A stretch of 44,765 bases of DNA from Halomonas alkalisoli (GCF_021412585.1 NZ_JAKCMI010000008.1:1-44765); one strand, 5' to 3'; shown: positions 32,006 to 40,343, counted from the first letter of the stretch. Program-made: numbers and translations. Notes: a model not told the origin generated them from the letters alone.

Positions 32006-33514
32006 ATGAAAGTATCCGCCGTCTTCAAGGTTCGCAGTCCTGAGATCAGGGCCCTTCACCTGACCTGGATCGCTTTCTTCATCACCTTCTACGTCTGGTT
32101 CAACATGGCGCCGCTGGCATCGAGCATGCTGAAGAGCGTCGACTGGCTGACCCGGGACGATATCCGCCTCTTCGCCATCGCCAACGTGGCCCTGACCATA
32201 CCGGCGCGCATCATCGTCGGCATGGCCCTGGACCGCTTCGGCCCGCGCCGGGTGTTCTCGGTGCTGATGGTCAGCATGTCGATCCCGGCGCTGGTGTTCG
32301 CCTTCGGCAACACCATGTCCCAGTTGCTTGTCTCGCGGCTGGTACTCAGCTCCATCGGCGCCAGCTTCGTGGTCGGCATCCACATGACCGCCCTGTGGTT
32401 CAAGCCCAAGGACATCGGCTTCGCCGAAGGCTTCTATGCCGGCTGGGGCAACTTCGGTTCCGCCGCCGCCGCCATGACCCTGCCCACCATCGCCATCACC
32501 CTGTTCGGCGGTGAAGACGGCTGGCGCTGGGCCATCGCCCAGAGCGCCGTCGTCATGGCCGCCTACGGGATCTACTACTGGTTCGCCATCACCGACGGCC
32601 CCGATGCCCGCGCACACCGCAAGCCGCGCAAGGCCATGGCCATGGAAGTCAGCACCTGGGGCGACATGATCAAGCTGATCATCTGGACCATTCCGCTGGT
32701 GGGCTGCCTGGGCATCCTGGTGTGGCGCATCCAGAACATGGGCTACATGTCGGTGACCGCCGCCGTGATCTGCTACCTGGCCATCGTCGCCATCATCATC
32801 TATCAGGTGGTCCAGATCATCCGAGTCAACGTGCCGATCCTGAAGAAGGGGGTGCCGGAAGACGACAAGTACCCGTTCAGCAGCGTTGCCGCACTCAACA
32901 GCACCTACTTCGCCAACTTCGGCGCCGAGCTGGCGGTGGTCTCCATGCTGCCGATGTTCTTCGAGGAGACCTGGGGACTGAATGCCGCCACGGCGGGCAT
33001 GATCGCCGCCTCCTTCGCCTTCGTGAACCTGGTGGCGCGCCCCATGGGGGGCCTGGTATCGGACCGCATGGGCAACCGCCGCTTCGTGATGCTCAGCTAC
33101 ATGTTCGGCATCGGCATCGGCTTCGTGCTGATGGGTATGCTCAACTCCAGCTGGCCGTTGATCATCGCCATTGCCATCACCATCTTCACCTCCTTCTTCG
33201 TCCAGGGGGCAGAGGGCGCCACCTTCGGCATCATCCCCTCGATCAAGCGCCGCATCACCGGCCAGATCTCGGGCATGGCCGGCGCCTACGGCAACGTGGG
33301 GGCGGTGGTCTACCTGACGATCTTCACCTTCGTCACTCCCACCCAGTTCTTCTACATCATCGCCGGCGGCGCCTTCCTCAGCTGGCTGATCTGCCTGATC
33401 TGGCTGAAGGAGCCGGAGGGCGCGTTCGACGAGGAGTACTACGTCTCCTCGGTGGACCGCATGATCGAGGAGCAGGAGCTGGCCAAGGCTCAGGCCAGGC
33501 CGCAGCAGGGCTGA
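32006..33514 (+). CDS. MFS nitrate/nitrite transporter (NNP family, long form)
   Basis: A 502-residue transporter with about twelve membrane segments and a central cytoplasmic loop of about 60 residues. LTIPARIIVGMALDRFGPRRVFSVL is the helix 2-3 loop, VGIHMTALWFKPKDIGFAEGFYAGWGNFGS is the NNP-type signature region, and FVNLVARPMGGLVSDRMGNRRFV and FVQGAEGATFGIIPSIKRR mark the second half. This resembles the NasA/NarK1-like nitrate proteins found as the second transporter of paired narK genes. Whether it imports nitrate or exports nitrite cannot be read from the sequence. A weak GGGATGA precedes the ATG. Confidence 0.88.
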   Translation: MKVSAVFKVRSPEIRALHLTWIAFFITFYVWFNMAPLASSMLKSVDWLTRDDIRLFAIANVALTIPARIIVGMALDRFGPRRVFSVLMVSMSIPALVFAFGNTMSQLLVSRLVLSSIGASFVVGIHMTALWFKPKDIGFAEGFYAGWGNFGSAAAAMTLPTIAITLFGGEDGWRWAIAQSAVVMAAYGIYYWFAITDGPDARAHRKPRKAMAMEVSTWGDMIKLIIWTIPLVGCLGILVWRIQNMGYMSVTAAVICYLAIVAIIIYQVVQIIRVNVPILKKGVPEDDKYPFSSVAALNSTYFANFGAELAVVSMLPMFFEETWGLNAATAGMIAASFAFVNLVARPMGGLVSDRMGNRRFVMLSYMFGIGIGFVLMGMLNSSWPLIIAIAITIFTSFFVQGAEGATFGIIPSIKRRITGQISGMAGAYGNVGAVVYLTIFTFVTPTQFFYIIAGGAFLSWLICLIWLKEPEGAFDEEYYVSSVDRMIEEQELAKAQARPQQG

Positions 33515-33528
33515 CCCGACTGCAGCCG

Positions 33529-33560
33529 GGCAGTGGCCGCCTTGGCGGCCACTGCCTTTT
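33529..33560 (+). terminator. Strong hairpin with T-run between two transporter genes
   Basis: GGCAGTGGCCGCC (33529-33541) and GGCGGCCACTGCC (33544-33556) form a perfect 13-bp stem with a 2-base gap, followed by TTTT. It stands 15 bases after the stop of the 502-residue transporter. The next transporter starts only 60 bp further, so it either needs read-through or has a cryptic promoter. The T-run is short, so termination may be partial. Confidence 0.8.
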
Positions 33561-33619
33561 GGCTTTCCAGCTTCTGGCTGAAGGCAATAACCGAACCGGC
33601 CCTTTCACCGGGAGATTCC

Positions 33620-34903
33620 ATGGCTTCGCCGCGTTTCAAGCAGTACTCGGTACTGACCGCCAACACCTTCGCCTTCACCATGTGCTTCATGGTGTGGACC
33701 ATGTTCGGCGAGATCGGCGTGCCCATTGCCGAGGAGCTGGGACTGAGCGACACCCAGTTCGGCATCCTGGCCGCCGTTCCCATCCTGACCGGCTCGCTGG
33801 TGCGGCTACCGCTGGGTGCCATGACCGACCGCATTGGCGGCCGCCCCGTCTTCATGGCGCTGATGCTGGCCACGGTGCCGGCGATCTGGGCGGTGCAGTT
33901 CGCTACCCAATACTGGCAACTGCTGATGCTTGGTGCCGTGATCGGCCTGGCCGGTGGCGGTTTCTCGGTGGGCATCACCTACACCGCCAAGTGGTTCGAA
34001 CGCGACCGCCAGGGCCTGGCCATGGGTATCTTCGGCGCCGGCAACGCCGGTGCCGCCGTGACCAAGTTCGTGGCCCCCACGGTGATCATCGTGCTCGGCT
34101 GGCAGGCGGTGCCCAACCTGTACGCGGCGATCATGCTGATCACCGCCCTGGTCTTCTGGTTCTTCACCTTCTCGGACCCGAGCCATCGCAATGCCAACCG
34201 CCCCACCCTGAGCGAGCAGGTCGCCGTGCTCAACGACCCGAAGGTGTGGAAGTACTGCCAGTACTACTCGATGGTCTTCGGCGGCTATGTGGGCGTCTCG
34301 CTGTGGCTGACCCGCTACTACATGAACGAATACGGCATGGGCATTCAGCTCGCCGCCCTGATCGCCACCATCTTCGTGCTGCCGTCGGGTGTCATCCGCG
34401 CCTTCGGCGGCTGGCTCTCCGATCGCTTCGGCGCCCATGCCGTGACCTGGTCCTGCATGTGGGCCAGCCTGGTCGCCCTGTTCATCATGTCCTATCCCCA
34501 TACCCAGTACGCCGTGCAGCAGGTCGGCGGCTCACGGCTGGAGTTCAGCTTCGGCATTCCCATCTGGCTGTTCACTCTCGCCCTGTTCGTGGTGGGCATC
34601 GCCTGGGGTATCGGCAAGGCCTCGGTGTTCAAGTACCTGTCGGACGAGTACGACCGCAACCTGGGCCTCGTTTCCGGCATCGTCGGACTGGCCGGCGGCG
34701 TGGGTGGCTTCCTGCTGCCGATCCTGTTCGGCCTGCTGGTGGACTTTACCGGCGTGGCCACCTCGGTGTGGATGCTCTGCTTCGGCGTGACCCTGGTCTC
34801 CATCGTCTGGATGTGGTGGACCGAGCGGCGGGCTCCAGTCTTCACCCGCGATGAGCACCACCAGGCCACGGTCATCGGCAAGCCGGCAGCAGAGGCCGAT
34901 TGA
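33620..34903 (+). CDS. MFS nitrate transporter, NarK1/NasA type
   Basis: A 427-residue transporter of the compact NNP type, a size typical of nitrate/proton symporters. FGEIGVPIAEELGLSDTQFGIL is the first loop, LTGSLVRLPLGAMTDRIGGRPVF the helix 2-3 loop with the substrate arginine, and GLAGGGFSVGITYTAKWFERDRQGLAMGIFGAGNAG a canonical NNP signature. PSGVIRAFGGWLSDRFGAHAV and GIGKASVFKYLSDEY carry the second arginine and glycine motif. GGAG stands nine bases before the ATG at 33620. It probably brings nitrate in at the onset of respiration, with NarK exchanging it for nitrite later. Confidence 0.92.
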   Translation: MASPRFKQYSVLTANTFAFTMCFMVWTMFGEIGVPIAEELGLSDTQFGILAAVPILTGSLVRLPLGAMTDRIGGRPVFMALMLATVPAIWAVQFATQYWQLLMLGAVIGLAGGGFSVGITYTAKWFERDRQGLAMGIFGAGNAGAAVTKFVAPTVIIVLGWQAVPNLYAAIMLITALVFWFFTFSDPSHRNANRPTLSEQVAVLNDPKVWKYCQYYSMVFGGYVGVSLWLTRYYMNEYGMGIQLAALIATIFVLPSGVIRAFGGWLSDRFGAHAVTWSCMWASLVALFIMSYPHTQYAVQQVGGSRLEFSFGIPIWLFTLALFVVGIAWGIGKASVFKYLSDEYDRNLGLVSGIVGLAGGVGGFLLPILFGLLVDFTGVATSVWMLCFGVTLVSIVWMWWTERRAPVFTRDEHHQATVIGKPAAEAD

Positions 34904-34935
34904 CTCACGCGATACCGGCGCAAGGCGGTGGGAGT

Positions 34936-34977
34936 TTGATCCACGACAAGGACGAAACCGGCGCCAGAGGGCATAGT
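34936..34977 (+). promoter_or_regulatory. FNR/DNR-type promoter of the orf149-orf188-norEF unit
   Basis: TTGAT-ccac-GACAA (34936-34949) matches eight of ten positions of the FNR/DNR box. CATAGT (34972-34977) lies where a -10 should be if the box is centred at -41.5, giving a start near 34984 and a 42-base leader. The same geometry is seen at norC and nnrS. Confidence 0.6.
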
Positions 34978-35025
34978 GGCATTCTGGATACTTGTTCAAT
35001 ACATGACTTAACTGGGAGGTGGCCG

Positions 35026-35475
35026 ATGTCCTCCGCGTCGTTCCCCGATACTCGGACAACCGTCGAACAGGCCCCCGTGGCCGACACGCGTGGCAAGGGC
35101 GTGGCGGCCACCGTCTACGTGCTCTTCCTGGGCAGCGTCATGACGGTTTTCACCGCTCCAATCGGTGTGCTGGTAGCGCATCTTCGCCGACGCAATACTG
35201 CCGACTGGGTCAATAGCCACCTGCAGTTCCAGATACGCACCTTCTGGCTGGGCGCCCTGGGCGGTGCCTTGGTACTGGCGGCCTGGAACCTGCTGGGCTG
35301 GCTCGGTGCGCCCTCCTGGATCTCCTGGACCCTGGGCTACGGCTTCTTTACCGCCTGCCTGGGCTGGACCATGGGCCGCTGTGGGGTCGGAATCAACCGG
35401 CTGATGAACAATCGCGCCATCGATGCGCCCCGCAGCCTGCTGTTCGGCGGCGCCACCGTTTCATTGGAAGACTGA
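35026..35475 (+). CDS. Small membrane protein, DUF4870-like
   Basis: A 149-residue protein. After a polar N-terminus of about 25 residues come VAATVYVLFLGSVMTVFTAPIGVLVAHLRR, then ADWVNSHLQFQIRTFWLGALGGALVLAAW, then two more hydrophobic segments. The order helix, basic loop, WVNSHxQFQIRTFW, helix recalls the DUF4870 family of small bacterial membrane proteins, whose function is unknown. GGAGG precedes the ATG at 35026. It is the first gene after the FNR/DNR-type promoter and is followed after six bases or more by the next membrane protein and norEF, so a part in NO respiration is inferred from position only. Confidence 0.75.
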   Translation: MSSASFPDTRTTVEQAPVADTRGKGVAATVYVLFLGSVMTVFTAPIGVLVAHLRRRNTADWVNSHLQFQIRTFWLGALGGALVLAAWNLLGWLGAPSWISWTLGYGFFTACLGWTMGRCGVGINRLMNNRAIDAPRSLLFGGATVSLED

Positions 35476-35493
35476 TTCGTCATGGAGCTGCAC

Positions 35494-36060
35494 ATGCACA
35501 CGGCCACGTATCATTCGCGCTCGGCGCCACCCCGTTCCGCTGCCGTTTCCGGTATCGCCTGGGGCTTCATTGCCTTCTCGGTGCTGATACTGGCCCTGGT
35601 GACCCTGCCACTGCTGCCCGGTGATGCCATGGTGGCCTCGCTGGGCGTCGAGGCCGGCAGCGGCGGGTTGACCGGCGGCGTCGCCTGGCTGGTCGAACGC
35701 AGCGGTGGGCTGGCCATCTTGATGATGATCGGCTCCCTGGCCACCCTGGCACTGGCCGTCGCGCTGCTTCAGCGGCGGGCCTGGGCCCGCTCCGCCTTCG
35801 TCGGCCTGATGGCGGCCGGCTTCGTCGGCGTATTCGGTGCCGCCGCCCTGACACCGATGACCTTCGGCTTTCTGCCCGACGCCGCCACCGCCGATGCGGT
35901 GAACCCCGCCAACCCGGTGGCAGGGCTGGTCGGGGCGCTCAGCCTGCTGATCCTGGCGGCCACCGGGCTGGTGGCGCTGTTCGCCTGGGCGGGGTGGAAG
36001 CTGACCACCCCGGCCGTGCGTGCCGAGTTCGACCGAACGCCCATCGCCCCGGAGGGCTGA
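35494..36060 (+). CDS. Unrecognised membrane protein upstream of norE
   Basis: A 188-residue alanine- and glycine-rich protein with four probable membrane segments (VSGIAWGFIAFSVLILALVTL, LAILMMIGSLATLALAVALL, SAFVGLMAAGFVGVFGAAAL, VGALSLLILAATGLVALFAWAGW) and a periplasmic-sized loop of about 30 residues after the first. I do not recognise a family. GGAG six bases before the ATG at 35494 favours that start; an ATG at 35482 would add four residues. The stop is immediately followed by the GTG of norE, so it belongs to the norEF transcript. It may be an accessory of the NO reductase complex, which cannot be told from sequence. Confidence 0.75.
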   Translation: MHTATYHSRSAPPRSAAVSGIAWGFIAFSVLILALVTLPLLPGDAMVASLGVEAGSGGLTGGVAWLVERSGGLAILMMIGSLATLALAVALLQRRAWARSAFVGLMAAGFVGVFGAAALTPMTFGFLPDAATADAVNPANPVAGLVGALSLLILAATGLVALFAWAGWKLTTPAVRAEFDRTPIAPEG

Positions 36061-36651
36061 GTGGCACAGCAGCACGAGACTACCCAACAGCGGCCGCTGC
36101 CCAACCCGGGCTGGGGGCCGCTTTCGGCCCTGCCCGGCAATCCGCTGATGTGGGTGCTGATCCTGAGCGAGATGGTGGTCTTCGCCGCCTTCTTCGGGCT
36201 CTTCGCCTGGCTCAGGATCGGCGAACGGGAGGTATTCGATGCCTCCCAGCAGTTGCTCGACCCGGTGGCCGGCGGCATCAATACCCTGGTACTGCTGACC
36301 AGCGGGCTGTTCGCCGCCCTGGCCGTCCAGGCCATCACGCATGGCAAGGTGCGTCGTTGTCGCCTGTGGCTGGGCGCCGCCTTCGCACTGGGCGTGGTGT
36401 TCTGCGTGGTCAAGGTGATGGAGTACGCCGACAAGCTCAGCCAGGGGCTCATGCCCGAAACCAACACCTTCTTCACCTTCTACTACCTGCTGACCGGCTT
36501 CCACTTCGCCCACGTGCTGTTCGGCCTGGGGCTGATCGCCCTGGTGGCGTGGCGCATCTCCCACGACAACGTGGAGACCGCCGCCGCCTTCTGGCATATG
36601 GTCGACCTGATCTGGATCCTGCTCTATCCCATCATCTACCTGCTGAGGTGA
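36061..36651 (+). CDS. norE: NorE, haem-copper oxidase subunit III-like protein
   Basis: A 196-residue membrane protein of the cytochrome oxidase subunit III family with five probable segments. PLMWVLILSEMVVFAAFFGLFAWLR, the central FCVVKVMEYADKL and TFFTFYYLLTGFHFAHVLFGL followed by AAFWHMVDLIWILLYPIIYLL are typical of NorE. It starts with GTG directly after the preceding stop. NorE is not needed for catalysis but supports full NO reductase activity in other denitrifiers. Three bases separate it from norF. It faces norCBQD head-on, an arrangement in which norEF are separate from norCB. Confidence 0.93.
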   Translation: MAQQHETTQQRPLPNPGWGPLSALPGNPLMWVLILSEMVVFAAFFGLFAWLRIGEREVFDASQQLLDPVAGGINTLVLLTSGLFAALAVQAITHGKVRRCRLWLGAAFALGVVFCVVKVMEYADKLSQGLMPETNTFFTFYYLLTGFHFAHVLFGLGLIALVAWRISHDNVETAAAFWHMVDLIWILLYPIIYLLR

Positions 36652-36653
36652 CC

Positions 36654-36965
36654 ATGCCGACGCGCCTTGCCACCCTGCCCCCCGCTACCCGCAGGCTGCT
36701 GATCACCTGGGCGGTATTGATGGGACTGACGCTGGTCACCATGTTCTCGGCCCAGCTCGGCGGTGATGCCCGCCTGCAGGCACTGCCACTGTGGTCGGCG
36801 GGCCTGCTGCTGCTCAGCACCGCCTTCAAGGCGCACCAGGTGCTGATGACCTATCTCGGCCTGCGCGATGCCAGTGCCGCCTGGCGGGGCGCCTTTATCG
36901 GCCTGGTACTGTTCACGCTGCTGCTGGTGGCATCAGGCTATCTGCTGGCACAGCTGGGCGGCTGA
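36654..36965 (+). CDS. norF: NorF, small membrane protein of NO reductase cluster
   Basis: A 103-residue protein with three membrane segments (LLITWAVLMGLTLVTMFSAQL, ALPLWSAGLLLLSTAFKAHQVLMTYLGL, AAWRGAFIGLVLFTLLLVASGYLLA). KAHQVLMTYLGLRDA is the signature seen in NorF and the related subunit-IV-like proteins. GAGGTGACC overlaps the end of norE and serves as ribosome site. Its role is to support NorCB activity by an unknown mechanism. It is the last gene of the rightward nor unit. Confidence 0.88.
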   Translation: MPTRLATLPPATRRLLITWAVLMGLTLVTMFSAQLGGDARLQALPLWSAGLLLLSTAFKAHQVLMTYLGLRDASAAWRGAFIGLVLFTLLLVASGYLLAQLGG

Positions 36966-37035
36966 AGCTGGGCAGCCAGTACCCACCGAACCTCTGCCAA
37001 CACGACGACGCCACGAAGACTCCCGATGAACGCAA

Positions 37036-37063
37036 CGACGCCGACCCCTGAGGGCCGGCGTCG
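37036..37063. terminator. Stem-loop between convergent norF and the small orf
   Basis: CGACGCCG (37036-37043) pairs with CGGCGTCG (37056-37063), with a further CCC/GGG pairing inside the loop. It lies in the 124-bp gap where the rightward norF unit meets the leftward norD unit. There is no T-run, so it is a candidate bidirectional terminator or stabilising hairpin only. Confidence 0.4.
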
Positions 37064-37089
37064 GATGTATGCTGCCGTGAATGACGCTA

Positions 37090-37305
37090 TCACTCATCGT
37101 CGGGTGGCGGCGGGAGCGGGTCGACCCACTCCGCCAGCCGACGGCCGGCATGAATCAGGCCATAGATCACGAAGGGCGCCAGCAGCATCAGGAAGATGCC
37201 CCAGTCCCGGGTATTGATCAGCCAGATCAGCGGCGTGAGCACGGCGAAGGCCACGATCACCCCGAACAGCGTGGCCATGACGGGACGACTTATTGTCAGT
37301 GTCAT
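37090..37305 (-). CDS. Small membrane protein after norD (71 aa)
   Basis: A 71-residue protein with two membrane segments (VMATLFGVIVAFAVLTPLIWLI and GIFLMLLAPFVIYGLIHAG) separated by a short charged turn (NTRDW), ending in a proline- and acid-rich tail. GAGG stands seven bases before the ATG at 37305. It is the last gene of the leftward nor unit, 13 bases downstream of the norD stop. I recognise no family. It could assist assembly of NorCB, as other small proteins of nor clusters do. Confidence 0.7.
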   Translation of the reverse strand: MTLTISRPVMATLFGVIVAFAVLTPLIWLINTRDWGIFLMLLAPFVIYGLIHAGRRLAEWVDPLPPPPDDE

Positions 37306-37318
37306 GTGGAGTCCTCTC

Positions 37319-39262
37319 TCAGCTACCGATGATCTGACGATAGATGCCCGGCAAGGCCTGGGCCAGATGCTCGGGCCGGTTGACGATGGCATAGCTGCCG
37401 CGGCCAAACAGGCGCGAGACATACTGATGAGCCTCGCTGTCGACCGTCACGCCGAACACCCTCACCTCCTGTTGGCGCGCCTCGAGCACCGCCTTGCGGG
37501 TGTCCTCGATGCCGTAGCGCCCCTCGTAGTAGTCGGTGTCGTTGGGCTTGCCGTCGGTGATCACCAGCAACAGCCGGTGCCGGTTGGGCCGCTTGGCCAG
37601 CTCCTGGGTCACATGGCGGATCGCCGGCCCCATGCGGGTGTAGTGCCCCGGCTTGAGCGCCGAGATTCGCCGCGCCACCCGCTCGCTCATGCTCTCCTCG
37701 AAGGTCTTGAGGGTATTGACCCAGACCTTCTGGCGCCGATGCGAGGTGAAGCAGTGGATGGCATAGTCATCGCCGCAGCCGGCCAGGCCGTGGCCCAGCA
37801 CCAGCAATGCCTCCTTCTCCACGTCGAGCACCCGGCGGTCCTCCAGCCAGGCATCGGTGGAGAGCGAGACGTCGACCAGGATCGAGACCGCCAGGTCGCG
37901 GGCCTGCTGCCGGGTCGCCTGGTAGAGGCGGTCGCTGGACTCGCCGGTGGCGGCCAGGTCGCAGCGCGAGCGGATCACCGCATCCATGTCCAGTTCGCTG
38001 CCGTCGAGCTGGCCGCGCAGCATCTCGCGCCGCGGGCGCAGTGCCTCGAACTCGCGACGTACCCGACGGATGCGCCGGTGGGTGGCGGCATCGGGCTCCC
38101 ACTGCTCGCCCTCCTCGCTCGCAAGCTCGGTATGCACTAGGCAGTGGTCGGGAAGGTAAATCTGCTTGCGGTAGTTCCACTCGTCGTAGGCGTGCTTGCC
38201 ACGCAGCCGCTCGCCCAGCACCTCGTCCGGCGGCAGGTCGAGGTCGACCTTGATGCGCGTCGCCGCCCGCTGCTTGTGCGGGCTCAGGATGATCTCCTCC
38301 ATCTGCTCGGCGGCGCGCTTGGCTTCCTCGTCCTCGTTGTCCTCGACCAGTCGATTGAGGTTGACCATCTCGGTCCAGGAGAGCATTTTCTCGAAGCGGT
38401 TGGCGACCAGCGGGTCGTCGCGCTCGGTCTGGTCCTGGGTCTTGCGTTCGGCCTTGCGCTTGCCGTCGCTCACCGTCTGGGGACTGTTGGTGGTGCCCTC
38501 TTCCTGGGGGTCGCTCTCTTCGTCGGCGCGGGCGGCGCCGGTGCCCAGCTCCACCACCTGGCCCCATAGCGGTACCGGCAGCGGCGGCCGATAGCCGCGC
38601 GGCGCCTGGAACTCTTTCAGCGAAGCGGTCGGATCGCAGACTGCCCGATGCATGGCGGCGGCCCAGCCTTCCAGCTCGAGCTCTTCACCCAGCAACACGC
38701 GCAGGGTCGATTCCAGCGCCTGCTCCATGGGCGGCAACCGGCTGCGCTGCGGCCTCACGATCAGCAGCGCCATGCAGAGGCGACGATAGCGTTCTGCAAG
38801 CCCCGGGAAGCGGGCCAGCGCCGCATCGCGGGCACGCACGGACTCCCTCAGCCGGGAAAGATCGTCACGCAGCGGGTCGCGCTTGGCCACCGAGCGCCGG
38901 GCCACGGCGAGATAGGCGACCAGCCAGAAGTAGAGATCCCGGTTGAGGGCTGGATCCGGGAAGACGTCCAGCGTGGGGGGCAGCAGCAGGTTCTCTTCGT
39001 CGCGACGCGCCTGGTCGATGGCCTCGTCGTCGAAGCCCAGGCGCTGGCGTAGCGACAGTCGGTGCTGGGAGCTGCGCGCGACGATGGCGGCGACCTCGAC
39101 CCCGGCCTCGCCACCGCTGGCACGGAAGAAGACGCCCAGCACATGGCGCAGGTCTTCCAGGTTCACGGCCGCGTCCGGATAACGCTGATAACTAGCCGCA
39201 CTGGACGCCCAGCGGTGCCAATGGCGGCCGACGAACTCCTCGACTTCGAGAAAGTGCAGCAT
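37319..39262 (-). CDS. norD: NorD, von Willebrand factor A domain protein
   Basis: A 647-residue cytoplasmic protein. The N-terminal half is helical and poorly conserved. An acidic central part leads to a C-terminal VWA domain whose metal site is DVSLS (464-468), with the threonine in HYTRMGPAIRH (about 542) and ITDGKPND near 570. NorD works with the AAA+ ATPase NorQ in activating NO reductase, probably by inserting non-haem iron. The gene is separated from norQ by 259 bp occupied by the dispersed repeat, which is unusual since norQD are generally adjacent. Confidence 0.96.
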   Translation of the reverse strand: MLHFLEVEEFVGRHWHRWASSAASYQRYPDAAVNLEDLRHVLGVFFRASGGEAGVEVAAIVARSSQHRLSLRQRLGFDDEAIDQARRDEENLLLPPTLDVFPDPALNRDLYFWLVAYLAVARRSVAKRDPLRDDLSRLRESVRARDAALARFPGLAERYRRLCMALLIVRPQRSRLPPMEQALESTLRVLLGEELELEGWAAAMHRAVCDPTASLKEFQAPRGYRPPLPVPLWGQVVELGTGAARADEESDPQEEGTTNSPQTVSDGKRKAERKTQDQTERDDPLVANRFEKMLSWTEMVNLNRLVEDNEDEEAKRAAEQMEEIILSPHKQRAATRIKVDLDLPPDEVLGERLRGKHAYDEWNYRKQIYLPDHCLVHTELASEEGEQWEPDAATHRRIRRVRREFEALRPRREMLRGQLDGSELDMDAVIRSRCDLAATGESSDRLYQATRQQARDLAVSILVDVSLSTDAWLEDRRVLDVEKEALLVLGHGLAGCGDDYAIHCFTSHRRQKVWVNTLKTFEESMSERVARRISALKPGHYTRMGPAIRHVTQELAKRPNRHRLLLVITDGKPNDTDYYEGRYGIEDTRKAVLEARQQEVRVFGVTVDSEAHQYVSRLFGRGSYAIVNRPEHLAQALPGIYRQIIGS

Positions 39263-39334
39263 GATCGATCTCCTGATCCAGAAAGCGTTGCCTCGTGCCA
39301 GCGCCTTTTTTGCTCGGGGCTGATTCGGCGACAG

Positions 39335-39510
39335 GCCTGAGAGGAGGCGCTGTGAATACCTCCCTGTACGCTACCGACGCCCTGCTTCGCTCTCGCATCC
39401 TGCTCCGCTTGCAGGGCCGGTGCTGGCCATCCATGGCCAGCCCGTTCGGAGCAGTGCTCCTCACCCATGGCGTAGGACCTCCTCTTCGGCCTGCCCCCGA
39501 CGCCTCGCGC
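39335..39510. repeat. Dispersed intergenic repeat, copy B (inside the nor operon)
   Basis: This occupies the gap between norQ and norD. The segment 39341-39373 (GAGGAGGCGCTGTGAAT onward) and the segment 39433-39503 (CCCGTTCGGAGCAGTGCTCC onward) match copy A at 18200-18231 and 18316-18388 closely, in the same orientation. The material between the two blocks differs, and the long outer inverted repeat of copy A is not preserved. No gene is present. The repeat separates two genes that are normally adjacent. Confidence 0.85.
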
Positions 39511-39521
39511 TGTAGAATGCT

Positions 39522-40343
39522 TCAACCAAAAGTGGCTTGAATCGCTTCCATCAACCCTTCCTGCACATCCAGGTCATCCGAGAGCGGCTCGACCAAGGTG
39601 GCACGGGTCGCCTCCAGGATCGGCATGCCGGCATTGATCAGGGTGGCGCAGTAGACCAGCAGGCGGGTGGAAACGCCCTCTTCCAGATCCTGACCCTTCA
39701 GCTCGCGCAGCCGGGCCGCCAGATTCACCAGGGCGGCGCACCGCTCGTGGGATAAACCGCTCTCGCGGGCAACGATGTCGCACTCCACCCGGGGGGGCGG
39801 GAAGTCGAAGGACATCGCCACGAAGCGCTGCCGGGTACTCGGCTTGAGCGACTTGAGAATGTGCTGGTAGCCGGGGTTGTAGGAGACCACCAGCATGAAA
39901 TCCTTGGGCGCCTCGAGCAGCTCGCCGGTACGCTCCAGGGGCAGCATGCGGCGGTCGTCGGTCAAGGGGTGAAGCACCACGGTGACGTCCTTGCGCGCTT
40001 CCACCACCTCGTCGAGATAGCAGATGCCGCCTTCGCGCACGGCCCGGGTCAGGGGGCCGTCGACCCAGCGGGTCTCGCCACCCTGCAGCAGGTAACGGCC
40101 GGTGAGGTCAGCGGCGGTGAGATCATCGTGACAGGAAACGGTGAACAGCGGGCGGCCCATCTTCGCCGCCATATGGCTGACGAAGCGGGTCTTGCCACAG
40201 CCGGTCGGTCCCTTGAGCAGCAGCGGCAGCCGCTGTTGATACGCCTGCTCGAAAAGCGCGCATTCGTTGCCGACCGGTTCGTAGTAGGGCAGGTCCCGCT
40301 CGAGGTCATGAACGGCTGCCGGTGCGGTAGCAGTATGAGACAT
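39522..40343 (-). CDS. norQ: NorQ, MoxR-type AAA+ ATPase
   Basis: A 273-residue ATPase. Walker A is GPTGCGKT (about 45-52), Walker B is GICYLDEVVEA, sensor 1 is MLVVSYNPGYQ, and the ending DVQEGLMEAI is typical of CbbQ/NorQ proteins. With NorD it remodels apo-NorCB so that the catalytic iron is loaded. The ATG at 40343 has GGAG eight bases upstream; an upstream start at 40385 is unsupported. It follows norB by 57 bp. Confidence 0.96.
   Translation of the reverse strand: MSHTATAPAAVHDLERDLPYYEPVGNECALFEQAYQQRLPLLLKGPTGCGKTRFVSHMAAKMGRPLFTVSCHDDLTAADLTGRYLLQGGETRWVDGPLTRAVREGGICYLDEVVEARKDVTVVLHPLTDDRRMLPLERTGELLEAPKDFMLVVSYNPGYQHILKSLKPSTRQRFVAMSFDFPPPRVECDIVARESGLSHERCAALVNLAARLRELKGQDLEEGVSTRLLVYCATLINAGMPILEATRATLVEPLSDDLDVQEGLMEAIQATFG

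Noticed and set aside
34990..35012. TTGTTCAATACATGAC as an FNR box ahead of the 149-residue protein
   Set aside because: Only the left half matches; the site at 34936-34949 is better and has a correctly spaced -10.
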